A stretch of DNA of 64,000 nucleotides, from the NCBI GenBank assembly GCA_018394295.1, contig CP074573.1:2425156-2489155 (forward strand). The letters are read 5' to 3'. A program made the position numbers and the translations under genes. Source of the stretch: Mycoplasmatota bacterium (GTDB lineage Bacteria; Bacillota_I; Bacilli_A; Haloplasmatales; Haloplasmataceae). This document shows, in pieces, positions 17,000 to 25,860 of the stretch (positions within the stretch are counted from its first letter, which is position 1; each line of letters opens with the position of its first letter). Under the pieces are notes generated by a model. That model ran no database searches, was not told the origin of the DNA, and saw only the letters and a program-made list of their open reading frames with translations.

Positions 17000-18067
17000 T
17001 TATTTAGCTCTTTGTTTTTGTTTAAAATTGTGAAATTTGGCTAGTTCTTTCCCGCGACGTTTTTGTTCAGCACGAAGTCTTTGATCAGATTTCATCTGTA
17101 CATAAGCCGTTTTTTTTTTTAGTTTTATATAACTATTAAATCGTTTTATATCTAAGGTTCCATTGTCTATAGCTTCTCTAACAGCACAACCTGGTTCTGT
17201 CATATGTTGGCAATCATTAAAGCGACAAGATTGGGCGATTTCATCGATATCACTAAAAGTTTCACTTAACCCCTCGCTTCCTTGCCATAAACCAAGTTCA
17301 CGCATTCCTGGGGTATCAACAATCATACTACCATTTGGTAATAAAACTAATTCCCGATGAGTTGTTGTATGTCTTCCTCTATCATCTTGCTCTCTTATCT
17401 CTTGAACTTTTAATATCTCTTCTCCAACTAAATTATTCACAAGTGATGATTTACCAACACCAGAAGAACCTAATAAAGCAATTGTTTTTCCTGGTTTAAA
17501 GTATTTTCTAATTGCATCTAATCCATATCCTGTAAGAGAACTAACAGCATAGACATCAACACCTGGTGCACTGTTTCTAACCTCATATATTTTTCTTTCT
17601 ACATCATCACATAAATCTGATTTACTAAGGATAATAACAGGAACTGCTCCACTTTCCCATGCTAATACTAAATACCTTTCGATACGTCTTAAATTATAAT
17701 TACTGTTTAGGGAATTAAATATAAACATTGTATCAAAATTTGCGACGACTACCTGTTCAATCGTTTCTTGACCCGCCACTTTACGTGAAAATTTTGATTG
17801 TCTAGGTAAAACATCTTGAATAATACCTTTATCTTCATTTGGTAACTTCTCTAATGTAATCCAATCTCCCACTGCGGGAATAAATTCACTTCTTAATTCA
17901 CGTTTGTATTTTCCAGATAATTCTGTCTGTAAAACACCTAATTCTGTTACCACTTTAAAATATTTACCATGTTCTTCAATAACTCTCCCTGGCAAAAGGT
18001 TTTTATTATTTTTATCGTTATATGATTTCTCAAAAAAAAGATTGTAACCGTACTGGTTTAAATTCAT
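17000..18067 (-). CDS. rsgA: Ribosome small-subunit GTPase RsgA
   Basis: A 355-residue circularly permuted GTPase that aids late 30S maturation. The N-terminal OB fold (~30-95) precedes a G domain whose motifs come in order G4 (ILSKSD), G1 (GSSGVGKSS, residues 200-208), then G3 (DTPGM). The C-terminal zinc motif C-x4-C-x-H-x5-C (CRFNDCQH...C) is complete. The ATG at 18067 is preceded by GGAGGAGACA; an upstream in-frame ATG at 18100 lacks a site. A small frame and terminator-like hairpin lie upstream. Confidence 0.95.
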   Translation of the reverse strand: MNLNQYGYNLFFEKSYNDKNNKNLLPGRVIEEHGKYFKVVTELGVLQTELSGKYKRELRSEFIPAVGDWITLEKLPNEDKGIIQDVLPRQSKFSRKVAGQETIEQVVVANFDTMFIFNSLNSNYNLRRIERYLVLAWESGAVPVIILSKSDLCDDVERKIYEVRNSAPGVDVYAVSSLTGYGLDAIRKYFKPGKTIALLGSSGVGKSSLVNNLVGEEILKVQEIREQDDRGRHTTTHRELVLLPNGSMIVDTPGMRELGLWQGSEGLSETFSDIDEIAQSCRFNDCQHMTEPGCAVREAIDNGTLDIKRFNSYIKLKKKTAYVQMKSDQRLRAEQKRRGKELAKFHNFKQKQRAK

Positions 18068-18099
18068 TGTCTCCTCCATTAAATTAAAATAAAAGTGCA

Positions 18100-18128
18100 C
18101 AAAAAACGAATAACCTATTCATAGGTTA
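18100..18128 (-). terminator. Attenuator-like terminator ahead of rsgA
   Basis: The perfect stem AACCTAT-TC-ATAGGTT (18112-18127) is followed on the minus strand by CGTTTTTT (18101-18108). It lies between a tiny open frame and rsgA, so it could end the leader transcript early. Confidence 0.55.
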
Positions 18129-18152
18129 AACCAATTTTGTCTATTAACTAAA

Positions 18153-18188
18153 TTAAACTAAAATCACCTTTACATGTTTTTCAATCAT
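18153..18188 (-). CDS. Possible 11-residue leader peptide upstream of rsgA
   Basis: AGGAGTGATGTATT precedes an ATG and ten more codons (MIEKHVKVILV), ending in TAA. It is followed about 25 bp later by the terminator-like hairpin before rsgA. The spacing suits a translated leader controlling attenuation, but so short a frame can arise by chance. Confidence 0.35.
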   Translation of the reverse strand: MIEKHVKVILV

Positions 18189-18287
18189 AATACATCACTC
18201 CTTTTGCCTAAATTAAATACAAATAAATTATATAAGAAATTGAACTAATAGTCAATAACTTATCTATAAGTAAATGTTTTATTTGTT

Positions 18288-18920
18288 CTATATCATATTA
18301 TCTTCAATTTCCCACTCAATGAAAACTGTATCTGTTCCTGTAACATCTTCTGGATAAATATCTAAACTCGTTGAATTTAACATTGCTTTCTCTAACACAA
18401 CCCCTGAGCGATAGACAATATCTCTGTAATCATAGTCTATATTCATAATTTTACCTAATTTAACTGATGCTGCATTTGATATCACTGAAGCATTTTGTTT
18501 GGCGTTATTTACTGCATCAACCAGTATCTCATCTTTAAACGCTCTTTTATCTTTAACTTCAAATACAATTTTATATTCTGGATCTGCTTCACTTGTTGAG
18601 AGAGTTCTTAACAGATTATTTAATATAATTTGATTAAAATCAAATTCAAGTTTCAATTCATGTACCGCTTTATATCCAGTAAAAATATTTTCTCCATCTT
18701 TATACTTATATTCAGTATCAATTGTAAAATTCGTTGTTTTTAAATCCTCTTTAGCAAATCCTGCTTTAACAATATCATTTCTTAGAATAGCTGTTCTTTC
18801 ATTTAAATCATTTATCACTTTATCATAATCATAACCTTTACTTATTATTTTAAATAAAATAACTACGGAATCAGGTGTCTTGGTACTTTTTCCAACACCT
18901 TTTACCTTTAATATTCGCAT
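18288..18920 (-). CDS. SIMPL-domain (DUF541) protein
   Basis: A 210-residue protein with the SIMPL domain layout: opening strand LKVKGVGKSTKTPDSVVI, GYDYDKVINDLNERTAILRNDIVKAGFAKEDLKTTNFTI (~28-67), YKAVHELKLEF, then ...AFKDEILVDAVNNAKQNASVISNAASVKLGKI (~128-160). Many family members are secreted; this one has no signal peptide, so it is cytoplasmic. The biochemical role is not established. It is monocistronic, with its start backed by GGAGGAAATT. Confidence 0.85.
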   Translation of the reverse strand: MRILKVKGVGKSTKTPDSVVILFKIISKGYDYDKVINDLNERTAILRNDIVKAGFAKEDLKTTNFTIDTEYKYKDGENIFTGYKAVHELKLEFDFNQIILNNLLRTLSTSEADPEYKIVFEVKDKRAFKDEILVDAVNNAKQNASVISNAASVKLGKIMNIDYDYRDIVYRSGVVLEKAMLNSTSLDIYPEDVTGTDTVFIEWEIEDNMI

Positions 18921-19113
18921 AATTTCCTCCTCTTATCTTTTTATTTTGTTATATACTTCCATCAATATTATATTCTATTTTATACTACATGTATCCAATA
19001 AACAAATTTTTCTTTAATTATAATTTTTAACCTTCATTTTCCTTTTTTTGTAATGTTATAGGTTCTAAAAAATGCAGATAATATAATTATGAATTAATAA
19101 GGAGAATGAAGAT

Positions 19114-20316
19114 ATGAAATTTGGACTACCGAAAATAGCATTTAGAAAACATCTCTCTACTTTATTCATCGCTGTTTGTATTATGCATTTAGCTGATTTT
19201 GTCATTATTCCAATACTTCCAGTTATATTAAAAATTGATAAAGGATTAACCCCAGCTCAAATTGGATACATCATCGGAGCTGGTGCTTTATCTTTTCAAA
19301 TCGGAAGTATTGGCGGTGGACTAATTTCAGATAAAATTGGTCGTAAATTCACCTTAATCACTGGTGCAATTATTGAAATCATCGCTTTAATTGGTTTTGG
19401 TTTAAGTAATACTTATTCTATGTTTCATTTGTTTCAAATCCTTAATGGAATTGGGGCTGGATTTTTCGCTCCAACAATTAAAGCAGCCATTAGTGAATAT
19501 TCAAAAGATTCAGAAGATACAAGAACAACCGCTTTTTCTTTGAGAGGGATGTCAGCTAATTTAGGAATTGCGATTGGTGGATTAATACCTCTCTTAGTTG
19601 TTGGACTAACCTTTTCTACCTTCTTTTTTATTTCTGCATTCTTTTATGTAGGATTATTATTGTTATCATTATTCATTCCTAATAGTGTTGATGAAAATCA
19701 AAACCATAATATTACTATAAAACGTTATGTTGAAATATTAAAGAATAAACCCTTTATGGTCGTTAGTATCTTATTTATATTTGTTTGGGCAATTTATGCT
19801 CAATTAAGTCTTTTATTACCTTTACGAGCAATAACTATATTTAAAAACGCAAAACTAGTGGGTAGTATTTGGACATTAACTAGTCTTTTTGTAGTTCTAC
19901 TTCAAACATCAATTGAATCTCGCATTATTAGAAAAATTCATATTATAACATCTATCGCCTATGGAACACTCATTATGGGAATAGGTATATTTTTAATTGG
20001 ATTTTCATATTCTTATTTTATTTTACTACTTAGTGGCTTTATTTTTATTATTGGAGAAATGTTAATGACACCAACAATCGATAGTACTACAAGTATGCTT
20101 GCCAATAAAGATATTATCGCAGGTTATTTTAGTGTTGGTAATATTATTTATGGCCTTGGTACAGCACTCGGTAGTTTCGTTGGAGGAAAGTTGATAAATA
20201 ATTATGGCATTAATAGTTTAATTCCTTGGTTTATAATATTAATTGCTTCATTTTTCATTGCCTTAATCGTTTATATTGTTGGTAAAACAGCACTAATAAA
20301 AAAAGTTTTAAATTAA
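19114..20316 (+). CDS. Major facilitator superfamily transporter
   Basis: A 400-residue, 12-helix transporter. The MFS motif between helices 2 and 3 is clear (GGGLISDKIGRKFTL, near residue 67), and an R-rich segment follows helix 4/5 (AFSLRGMSANLGIAIGG near 145). This looks like a drug-efflux or general metabolite exporter of the DHA1-like type, but the substrate cannot be read from the sequence. AAGGAGAATGAAGAT precedes the ATG. A converging gene shares its terminator. Confidence 0.88.
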   Translation: MKFGLPKIAFRKHLSTLFIAVCIMHLADFVIIPILPVILKIDKGLTPAQIGYIIGAGALSFQIGSIGGGLISDKIGRKFTLITGAIIEIIALIGFGLSNTYSMFHLFQILNGIGAGFFAPTIKAAISEYSKDSEDTRTTAFSLRGMSANLGIAIGGLIPLLVVGLTFSTFFFISAFFYVGLLLLSLFIPNSVDENQNHNITIKRYVEILKNKPFMVVSILFIFVWAIYAQLSLLLPLRAITIFKNAKLVGSIWTLTSLFVVLLQTSIESRIIRKIHIITSIAYGTLIMGIGIFLIGFSYSYFILLLSGFIFIIGEMLMTPTIDSTTSMLANKDIIAGYFSVGNIIYGLGTALGSFVGGKLINNYGINSLIPWFIILIASFFIALIVYIVGKTALIKKVLN

Positions 20317-20320
20317 AAAA

Positions 20321-20343
20321 AATCCGTAGAGTTCCTACGGATT
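20321..20343. terminator. Shared terminator between converging genes
   Basis: AATCCGTAG-AGTTC-CTACGGATT hairpin. The T run is strong on the minus strand and weaker on the plus strand. It overlaps the stop codon of the WG-repeat gene. Confidence 0.8.
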
Positions 20344-21736
20344 AATCTTTATATACTTTCCACAACAATTCTCCTTTATGAATATATGTATAATATTCTA
20401 AATTTGATGCTTCTTCATAAGCAACCAAACTAATATATGGACCATTATTGTAATAAAATTGTTCATAGTATTTTGAAGTTATTTCATTATAAACTCTTTG
20501 TCCTTGCAGATTTAAAATGACATAAGTCTTATCATCACCACCTTCATCAGATGCAAAAACAACTCTACAATCGGTCATATCATCCCCTAGATAGTAATTA
20601 ATTGTGACAAATTCATCTAAATTGTCAATTCGATGATATTTACTATGCCCATTATCAATGGTTAAAATCACCCCTTGATTTACAGTTCCTACATAATCAT
20701 ACTCATTATTAATTATCATCTCTCCCATATGGTTAATCATACCTTCTTGACCTATACCTAAACTAACCATCGCATATCCATTATAAAAATCATTGGCTTC
20801 TACATAATCATGGGTTGAAAGTACATGCCCATTTTTGAATATGAAATTATATTTTCCACTTGTTAATTTAACTCTTGCATGATGATTATCAGTAAATGGA
20901 TAAGCTTCTAAAAATTGTGGTTCAATACAGATTGTTCCATCATGTTTCATATATCCCCATAAATCACCAGAACGATAAGGAATCATATCATAGTTAACAA
21001 AATGTTCTTTTTGATAATCAAATTGTATTATATAGTCATTTAAAACTTCATCTTGTTGTGGTGTTAAGACCACTTCATTATTTTTATTAATAATTCCGAA
21101 TTTATTATTTTGATAAATAAAAGCAAATCCATCATAAAAATTAAAATCAAAGTCTGGATAAAAATCATATAATAACTCAATTTCTACTTCACCATTAAGA
21201 TTAATGTAACCTAATTTATTATCAGCAGTAACATATGCCAATGAATCAGTAAAATAACCTACTTCATCATAAGTGACATCTTTAAGTTTAATCATAATAT
21301 CACTATTATTATCATACCTAGCGATATGACCAGATGTTTCATCTTGATAATAATAAATATTACTACCCATATATTTTATTGTCTCATATTCAATTGGCAA
21401 GATTTTGGTTTCAACTGTATTAATTAATCCAAACTTTTCATCTTTTTTAACAACCGCTAAGTAATTTTCATCAAAAAAATACGTTTCATCATAGGTAAGA
21501 GAAATCGCAACTTCCCCATCTAAATCAATATAGCCCCAATATCCAACGCCTTGATCATATTCTAAATACCCAACAGGAAGAAGGGTTTCATCTCGACCTC
21601 TAGGTTTATTTGTTTTAGTGATATTATTTTTTTCAATATAAATTATTTCATAACCTTGAGTTAAATAATGATTAAGGGTAATTCCTAAAAATACTAAAAA
21701 CACAACTAAACTTATTATTATATATCTATTCTTCAT
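20342..21736 (-). CDS. Membrane-anchored WG-repeat protein
   Basis: A 464-residue protein with an N-terminal hydrophobic anchor (about residues 3-22) and a long outer part built of repeated ~30-40 residue units. Each has a strand such as WGYIDLDGEVAI, LGYINLNGEVEI, FGIINKNNEVVL or WGYMKHDGTICI, the WG/KWG beta-repeat pattern. The repeats are probably ligand- or cell-wall-binding. I chose ATG 21736 because AGGTGATAAAA lies right before it; the longer frame would need a GTG inside that site. It lies 21 bp after a small DUF6054-like gene and likely shares its mRNA. Confidence 0.85.
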   Translation of the reverse strand: MKNRYIIISLVVFLVFLGITLNHYLTQGYEIIYIEKNNITKTNKPRGRDETLLPVGYLEYDQGVGYWGYIDLDGEVAISLTYDETYFFDENYLAVVKKDEKFGLINTVETKILPIEYETIKYMGSNIYYYQDETSGHIARYDNNSDIMIKLKDVTYDEVGYFTDSLAYVTADNKLGYINLNGEVEIELLYDFYPDFDFNFYDGFAFIYQNNKFGIINKNNEVVLTPQQDEVLNDYIIQFDYQKEHFVNYDMIPYRSGDLWGYMKHDGTICIEPQFLEAYPFTDNHHARVKLTSGKYNFIFKNGHVLSTHDYVEANDFYNGYAMVSLGIGQEGMINHMGEMIINNEYDYVGTVNQGVILTIDNGHSKYHRIDNLDEFVTINYYLGDDMTDCRVVFASDEGGDDKTYVILNLQGQRVYNEITSKYYEQFYYNNGPYISLVAYEEASNLEYYTYIHKGELLWKVYKD

Positions 21737-21757
21737 TTTTATCACCTATTTCTTTAC

Positions 21758-22096
21758 TTAACTATTACTACTTCTGAGGGTTTCATTAAATAATCTTTCA
21801 ACCTCATTTTCAAAACTATCGGAAGCTCCCCAATCAAAATCTGTAAAAAAGCTTCTTCCACCACCACTACCTATTGCCTTAACTTTAGTGTATCCATCAA
21901 TATTATCTATGATAACCACTAGTGAAACACGATTTTTGACTCTCATATAATATTTTCCAAAAATCAAAATCCCTAATTGCTTTCCATCACCTAATTCTTT
22001 AAATTCAGTATCGACAAGATCAGCGATATCGCTGCCTTCTAATAAATCAAAAGCTTCTTTCACACTAATATTAACTTCAAATTCAGTGTTTTTCAT
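21758..22096 (-). CDS. Small DUF6054-like protein
   Basis: A 112-residue soluble protein with strands VKNRVSLVVIIDN and VKAIGSGGGRSFFTDFDWGASDSFENEVERLF. The Gly-rich I-x-S-G-G-G followed by a phenylalanine-rich strand is what I recall from the DUF6054 family, so the match is tentative. GGAGGTTAATA precedes the ATG. It is the first gene of a two-gene unit with the WG-repeat protein. Function unknown. Confidence 0.65.
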   Translation of the reverse strand: MKNTEFEVNISVKEAFDLLEGSDIADLVDTEFKELGDGKQLGILIFGKYYMRVKNRVSLVVIIDNIDGYTKVKAIGSGGGRSFFTDFDWGASDSFENEVERLFNETLRSSNS

Positions 22097-22206
22097 TATT
22101 AACCTCCCAAATAAACTATCAATATCTTAATTATATTATAATATTAACAATTAAACTACCATTATTTGTATTTTTGTTAATTTAATGTATTATCACTGCT
22201 TATAAA

Positions 22207-22380
22207 TCATCGGTTAATAAATAATACCACAATTACCAAAAAAGGACACGCCATTGATAAACCTCCCAATAGCAATTTTCTCCAGTGAGGTAGATTAGGT
22301 TTTTCAATACCAAGTTTACTTATAGATAAAAAAATTTTACCTCTTTTAACAAATGATATTGTAGCAAATATTAGATAATC
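22207..22380 (-). pseudogene. Remnant of a small membrane protein
   Basis: A 57-codon open stretch begins directly after a stop and has no usable start codon. Its translation reads as real protein: FVKRGKIFLSISKLGIEKPN, then a hydrophobic helix (LSMACPFLVIVVLFINR). This suggests the end of a decayed membrane protein gene. The rest of the 22097-22598 gap holds only short broken frames on the same strand, which may be the missing front part. Confidence 0.45.
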
Positions 22381-22598
22381 CTAATTTAGAATTATGTACA
22401 GAAACACACTTTTACCATTGTTTTACATAATTTGCATCGATTTTTCAATACTTATAATTTTCTCCTAATATATATATAAGTTCATACATTAATTCATCTA
22501 TGCAGTTTTTAGATTTCCCATAATCCCATTTTGCAGTTAGTTGCATTTAGGATTATCTTAGCACACTGATACTTACAATAGCAGAAAGCCATTGAGAA

Positions 22599-22934
22599 TT
22601 AAGGTGTAAGAGAGTTAACCCTATTTTCAGATTTGGTTTTTTCTTCTGAAAGAAATTTTTCTTGATCTATAATAGCAATATGGGCTATACAAAACATAGT
22701 TAAATACAAAGAAACAAAATAAAGTAGTTGAATTATAATTTCCGAAGCGCCAAGAAAGTACACTATAATTCTAGGTAAGTTTACAATAAAGATGCCAGCA
22801 AATACTTTTAACAAGTTTTTTATAAATCTAGATGGTTTCGTTATATGTCTATAATAAGCTCCTATCCATATGAACATAATAAGAAAATTAACTATAGGTA
22901 TATATTTTAATATTTTTTGTGTTTTTATTGACAT
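22599..22934 (-). CDS. Small membrane protein, three helices, unknown
   Basis: A 111-residue protein with hydrophobic segments near residues 11-28, 43-60 and 65-88, and a charged tail. AAAGGAGCTG lies before the ATG. It stands alone between a decayed region and an IS6 relic. No family is recognised. Confidence 0.6.
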   Translation of the reverse strand: MSIKTQKILKYIPIVNFLIMFIWIGAYYRHITKPSRFIKNLLKVFAGIFIVNLPRIIVYFLGASEIIIQLLYFVSLYLTMFCIAHIAIIDQEKFLSEEKTKSENRVNSLTP

Positions 22935-23042
22935 TAAAAACAGCTCCTTTCATAACGTAATATCATACCACAAATCCTAATCCCTATCAGATAGCACCTT
23001 CTAAAGAAAATCCTCCAAATGTTATTGAATCACTAGTAAATG

Positions 23043-23322
23043 GGCTCTGTTTAAAATATTTTACTAATAAAAAGATTATCTTATACTTTAGATTATACAT
23101 CATTGTCCATCAAGGGTAAAGAATATGAACGAAAATCTATTTATGTAGAAACATTATCAACCTGAAATTATTTTATGTGTTAGTTGGTATTAAAATATAG
23201 TTTATGACGTAGAGATTTATAAGAAATAATGGAAGAACGTGGATTATTTCATCATCACAGGACCATTAATAGATGGGTAGTTCAATATTATAGTATTCTT
23301 ATTCCACTGTTAAAGGTCTAAG
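23043..23322 (+). pseudogene. Decayed IS6-family element with transposase fragment
   Basis: GGCTCTGTTTAAAAT at 23043 resembles the GGCTCTGTTGCAAA end of IS6/IS26 elements. Downstream, pieces in shifting frames give LKYSLSYRDLEEIMEERGLF and HHHRTINRWVVQYYSILIP, the conserved N-terminal block of IS6 transposases. Stops and frameshifts break it, and the DDE core is missing. It is a relic filling most of the 22935-23372 gap. Confidence 0.7.
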
Positions 23323-23342
23323 CAAAAAATTGCTTAGACCTC
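23313..23342 (-). terminator. ald terminator
   Basis: AGGTCTAAGCAA stem with its complement and an A/T loop lies 31 bp after the ald stop on the minus strand. Confidence 0.75.
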
Positions 23343-23372
23343 AATACTTCAGTATATTTATAAAGAACACTA

Positions 23373-24488
23373 TTATTTTAGTAGGTCTTTAACATCACCA
23401 TATTCTAAATTCAATGAATCACTAACTGCTTTATAAGTGACATAACCTTTACAAGTATTAATTCCTTTTAATAATCCTTCATCTTTCTTACAAGCTCCGA
23501 TTAATCCATTGTTTGCTAAACTAATTGCATATTTCATTGTAGCGTTTGTAAGTGCAAATGTAGAAGTTCTACTAGCAGCACCAGGCATATTAGCTACTGA
23601 ATAATGAACAACATCATGTTTAGTATAAACTGGATTATCATGAGTTGTAGGACGATCAATTGTTGCAATACATCCACCTTGGTCAATTGCGATATCAACT
23701 ATTACAGAGCCTGGTTTCATTTGTGCAACCATATCATCAGTCACTAATTTAGGAGCTTTAGCACCTGGAATTAAAACTGCACCGACTAATAAATCTGCCT
23801 CTTTAACAGCTTGTTCAAGATTAAATCTATTTGAATATAATGTATTTATATCATTTCCAAATACATCATCTAAATAGCGTAAACGATCAATATTAATATC
23901 TAATATCGTTACATTAGCACCAAGGCCAATTGCCATTTTAGCAGCATTAACACCAGCTACACCACCACCAACAATCACTACATTTCCTTTAGGTGTTCCT
24001 GGAACACCACTTAATAAAATACCTTTCCCTCCATTATATTTTAATAAGTAATTTGATCCAACAACAACTGACATTCTTCCTGCCACTTCACTCATTGGTG
24101 TTAAAAGTGGTAATTTACCATCACTTGATTCAACTGTTTCATAAGCTACTGTAGTCATTTTAGATTTCACTAATTCATGTGTTAGTGTTTCATCAGCCGC
24201 TAAGTGAAGATAAGTAAATAATAATAAATCTTCTCTAAAGAACTTATACTCTGGAGCGATTGGTTCTTTTACTTTCATAACCATATCACATGCCCAGGCT
24301 TCTTCTGCCGTATTTACTATTGTAGCACCAGCTTTAATGTACTCCTCATTAGTAAATCCAGAACCTAATCCACCATTTGTTTCTACAAAAACTTGATGAC
24401 CATTAGCGATAAACTGCATTACTCCTGCAGGTGTTACTGCAATACGATTTTCATTATTTTTTATTTCTTTTGGTACGCCTATTCTCAT
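23373..24488 (-). CDS. ald: Alanine dehydrogenase
   Basis: A 371-residue NAD-dependent enzyme interconverting L-alanine with pyruvate and ammonia. The start MRIGVPKEIKNNENRIAVTP and the substrate-binding residues in KVKEP (Lys near 74) and YLHLA (His near 95) are present. The Rossmann fold has VIVGGGVAGVNAAKMAIGLGANV near 170-192, and the catalytic Asp region VDIAIDQGGC lies near 268. Length is exactly typical. It is monocistronic, with AGGGAGAGAT before the ATG. It can serve alanine catabolism or NADH balance in fermentation. Confidence 0.97.
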   Translation of the reverse strand: MRIGVPKEIKNNENRIAVTPAGVMQFIANGHQVFVETNGGLGSGFTNEEYIKAGATIVNTAEEAWACDMVMKVKEPIAPEYKFFREDLLLFTYLHLAADETLTHELVKSKMTTVAYETVESSDGKLPLLTPMSEVAGRMSVVVGSNYLLKYNGGKGILLSGVPGTPKGNVVIVGGGVAGVNAAKMAIGLGANVTILDINIDRLRYLDDVFGNDINTLYSNRFNLEQAVKEADLLVGAVLIPGAKAPKLVTDDMVAQMKPGSVIVDIAIDQGGCIATIDRPTTHDNPVYTKHDVVHYSVANMPGAASRTSTFALTNATMKYAISLANNGLIGACKKDEGLLKGINTCKGYVTYKAVSDSLNLEYGDVKDLLK

Positions 24489-24706
24489 ATTATCTCTCCC
24501 TCTTAAATTTATTTTACAAATCTATTTTAACATTAACTTTTTAAAATTGATAGTAAAAATCGTTATTTTTTTTATTTTATGATAGCGTTTTTACGACCTT
24601 ATAAGGTAATCATTTGTATCACAACTCTATTTTGTTTTAATTATTTAATCATAATTTGATTTTTAAACAATAGTATTAAAATAGTAATGTTATTGGGGGG
24701 ATATAA

Positions 24707-25474
24707 ATGGTTTCTTTCAGAGAAATTTTTCATAAAATGATATTTATTATTACTCATAAGTTTTATCATCTCTTTTTCGTCTTTATCATAAATGCCTTTA
24801 TCCTAATGTTTATCTACCTTCATATTGGGGAAAACCTAGTACAACTTAATGAAACAGAACCATTTAATATAACGAAGGTTTTTAACCAACAACTGATATA
24901 CATCTATGCTATTTCTTTACCAATATCTCTTCTTATAAATACCTACTTAATACTTCTAGTAAAAGATGCTTTATTAAATCAACAGAATGATCAAATTACA
25001 ATTATCAAAAACACAATCGTAAAACTTAAATATTATCTCTTTGGTTCAATTTTACTATTATTTTCATTTTTAGGTTTTTTTCTACTATTATCCCTAGTAA
25101 TTTTTTCCCCATTTTTAAAATCTATAATTTTTTTAGGTGTAATTATTTTATTTCTTATATTTGTTATCTATTTTCGTTTCCTTCCAATAACTGCCGTCCT
25201 TACTGATAGTTTTTCACATTTATATAAAAACACCTTATTTCTTTTAACTAAACATGCCTGTAAATCATTATTACTTTTAATCCTTTTTGGATTCTTAATT
25301 ACTATATTAAGTTCATCAAAATATGAGTCAATGATAAATTTTTTTCTGAACCAATCATCCTATTTTAAAATGTTTAGTTTATTTATGATTTATGAATTAA
25401 TTAATTTTTTATCGATGCTATCAGATATTGTCTTTGTCACATTACTTTACACAAAAAAGAACCACTTACATTAA
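24707..25474 (+). CDS. Unknown membrane protein, six helices
   Basis: A 255-residue protein with about six long hydrophobic segments (near residues 20-40, 65-88, 103-128, 132-155, 180-200 and 220-245). The arrangement (early FREIFHKM, then paired helices, ending after a short tail) is reminiscent of YesL/DUF624-type proteins, but no motif settles it. GGGGGGATATAA gives an unusually G-rich ribosome binding site. It shares a terminator with the converging gene. Confidence 0.65.
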   Translation: MVSFREIFHKMIFIITHKFYHLFFVFIINAFILMFIYLHIGENLVQLNETEPFNITKVFNQQLIYIYAISLPISLLINTYLILLVKDALLNQQNDQITIIKNTIVKLKYYLFGSILLLFSFLGFFLLLSLVIFSPFLKSIIFLGVIILFLIFVIYFRFLPITAVLTDSFSHLYKNTLFLLTKHACKSLLLLILFGFLITILSSSKYESMINFFLNQSSYFKMFSLFMIYELINFLSMLSDIVFVTLLYTKKNHLH

Positions 25475-25488
25475 CGTAAATGGTTTCT
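25458..25488. terminator. Shared terminator between converging genes
   Basis: GAACCA-CTTAC/GTAAA-TGGTTTC hairpin with A-rich and T-rich flanks lies between the ends of the genes at 24707 and 25860. It overlaps both coding ends by a few bases. Confidence 0.7.
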
Positions 25489-25860
25489 TCTTTTTATTTT
25501 ATTCCGATAGATTATTAGTTCCATTTGATCATCTTTGATATTAACTTCGAAATCATCAATCATCATTCCTACAATACTTAATTCAGTATCTGTATCACAT
25601 TCACCAGTTAATTCCCAATAATATTCTTCCATTTCTTCTAATTTTTGGCAGTTTAAACATTTAACTAATATATCTATATCATCTTGTTTTATATCTTTAA
25701 TATTGCTTTGAAAGATAACTTTAAATTGATTATTTTCTTCTATAACATCAATATGAATTTGTGTAGCACCTATCTTAAAAAAATAATTAATTAATTCCTC
25801 AGTAATTTTAGATATTCTTTTTTTTCTATGTTTCACTTGATTCATCCCTTCTAAATGCAT
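25471..25860 (-). CDS. Unknown small protein linked to the DUF1576 gene
   Basis: A soluble protein of up to 129 residues: a basic N-terminus, then helix-strand-strand-helix (ITEELINYFFKIGATQIHID, VIEENNQFKVIFQSNI) and a run of acidic residues. It overlaps the DUF1576 gene end by 35 bp and is surely cotranscribed. The start is unsettled: the ATG at 25860, an ATG five codons in, or a GTG nine codons in that has AGAAGGG at good spacing. No function recognised. Confidence 0.65.
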   Translation of the reverse strand: MHLEGMNQVKHRKKRISKITEELINYFFKIGATQIHIDVIEENNQFKVIFQSNIKDIKQDDIDILVKCLNCQKLEEMEEYYWELTGECDTDTELSIVGMMIDDFEVNIKDDQMELIIYRNKIKRRNHLR

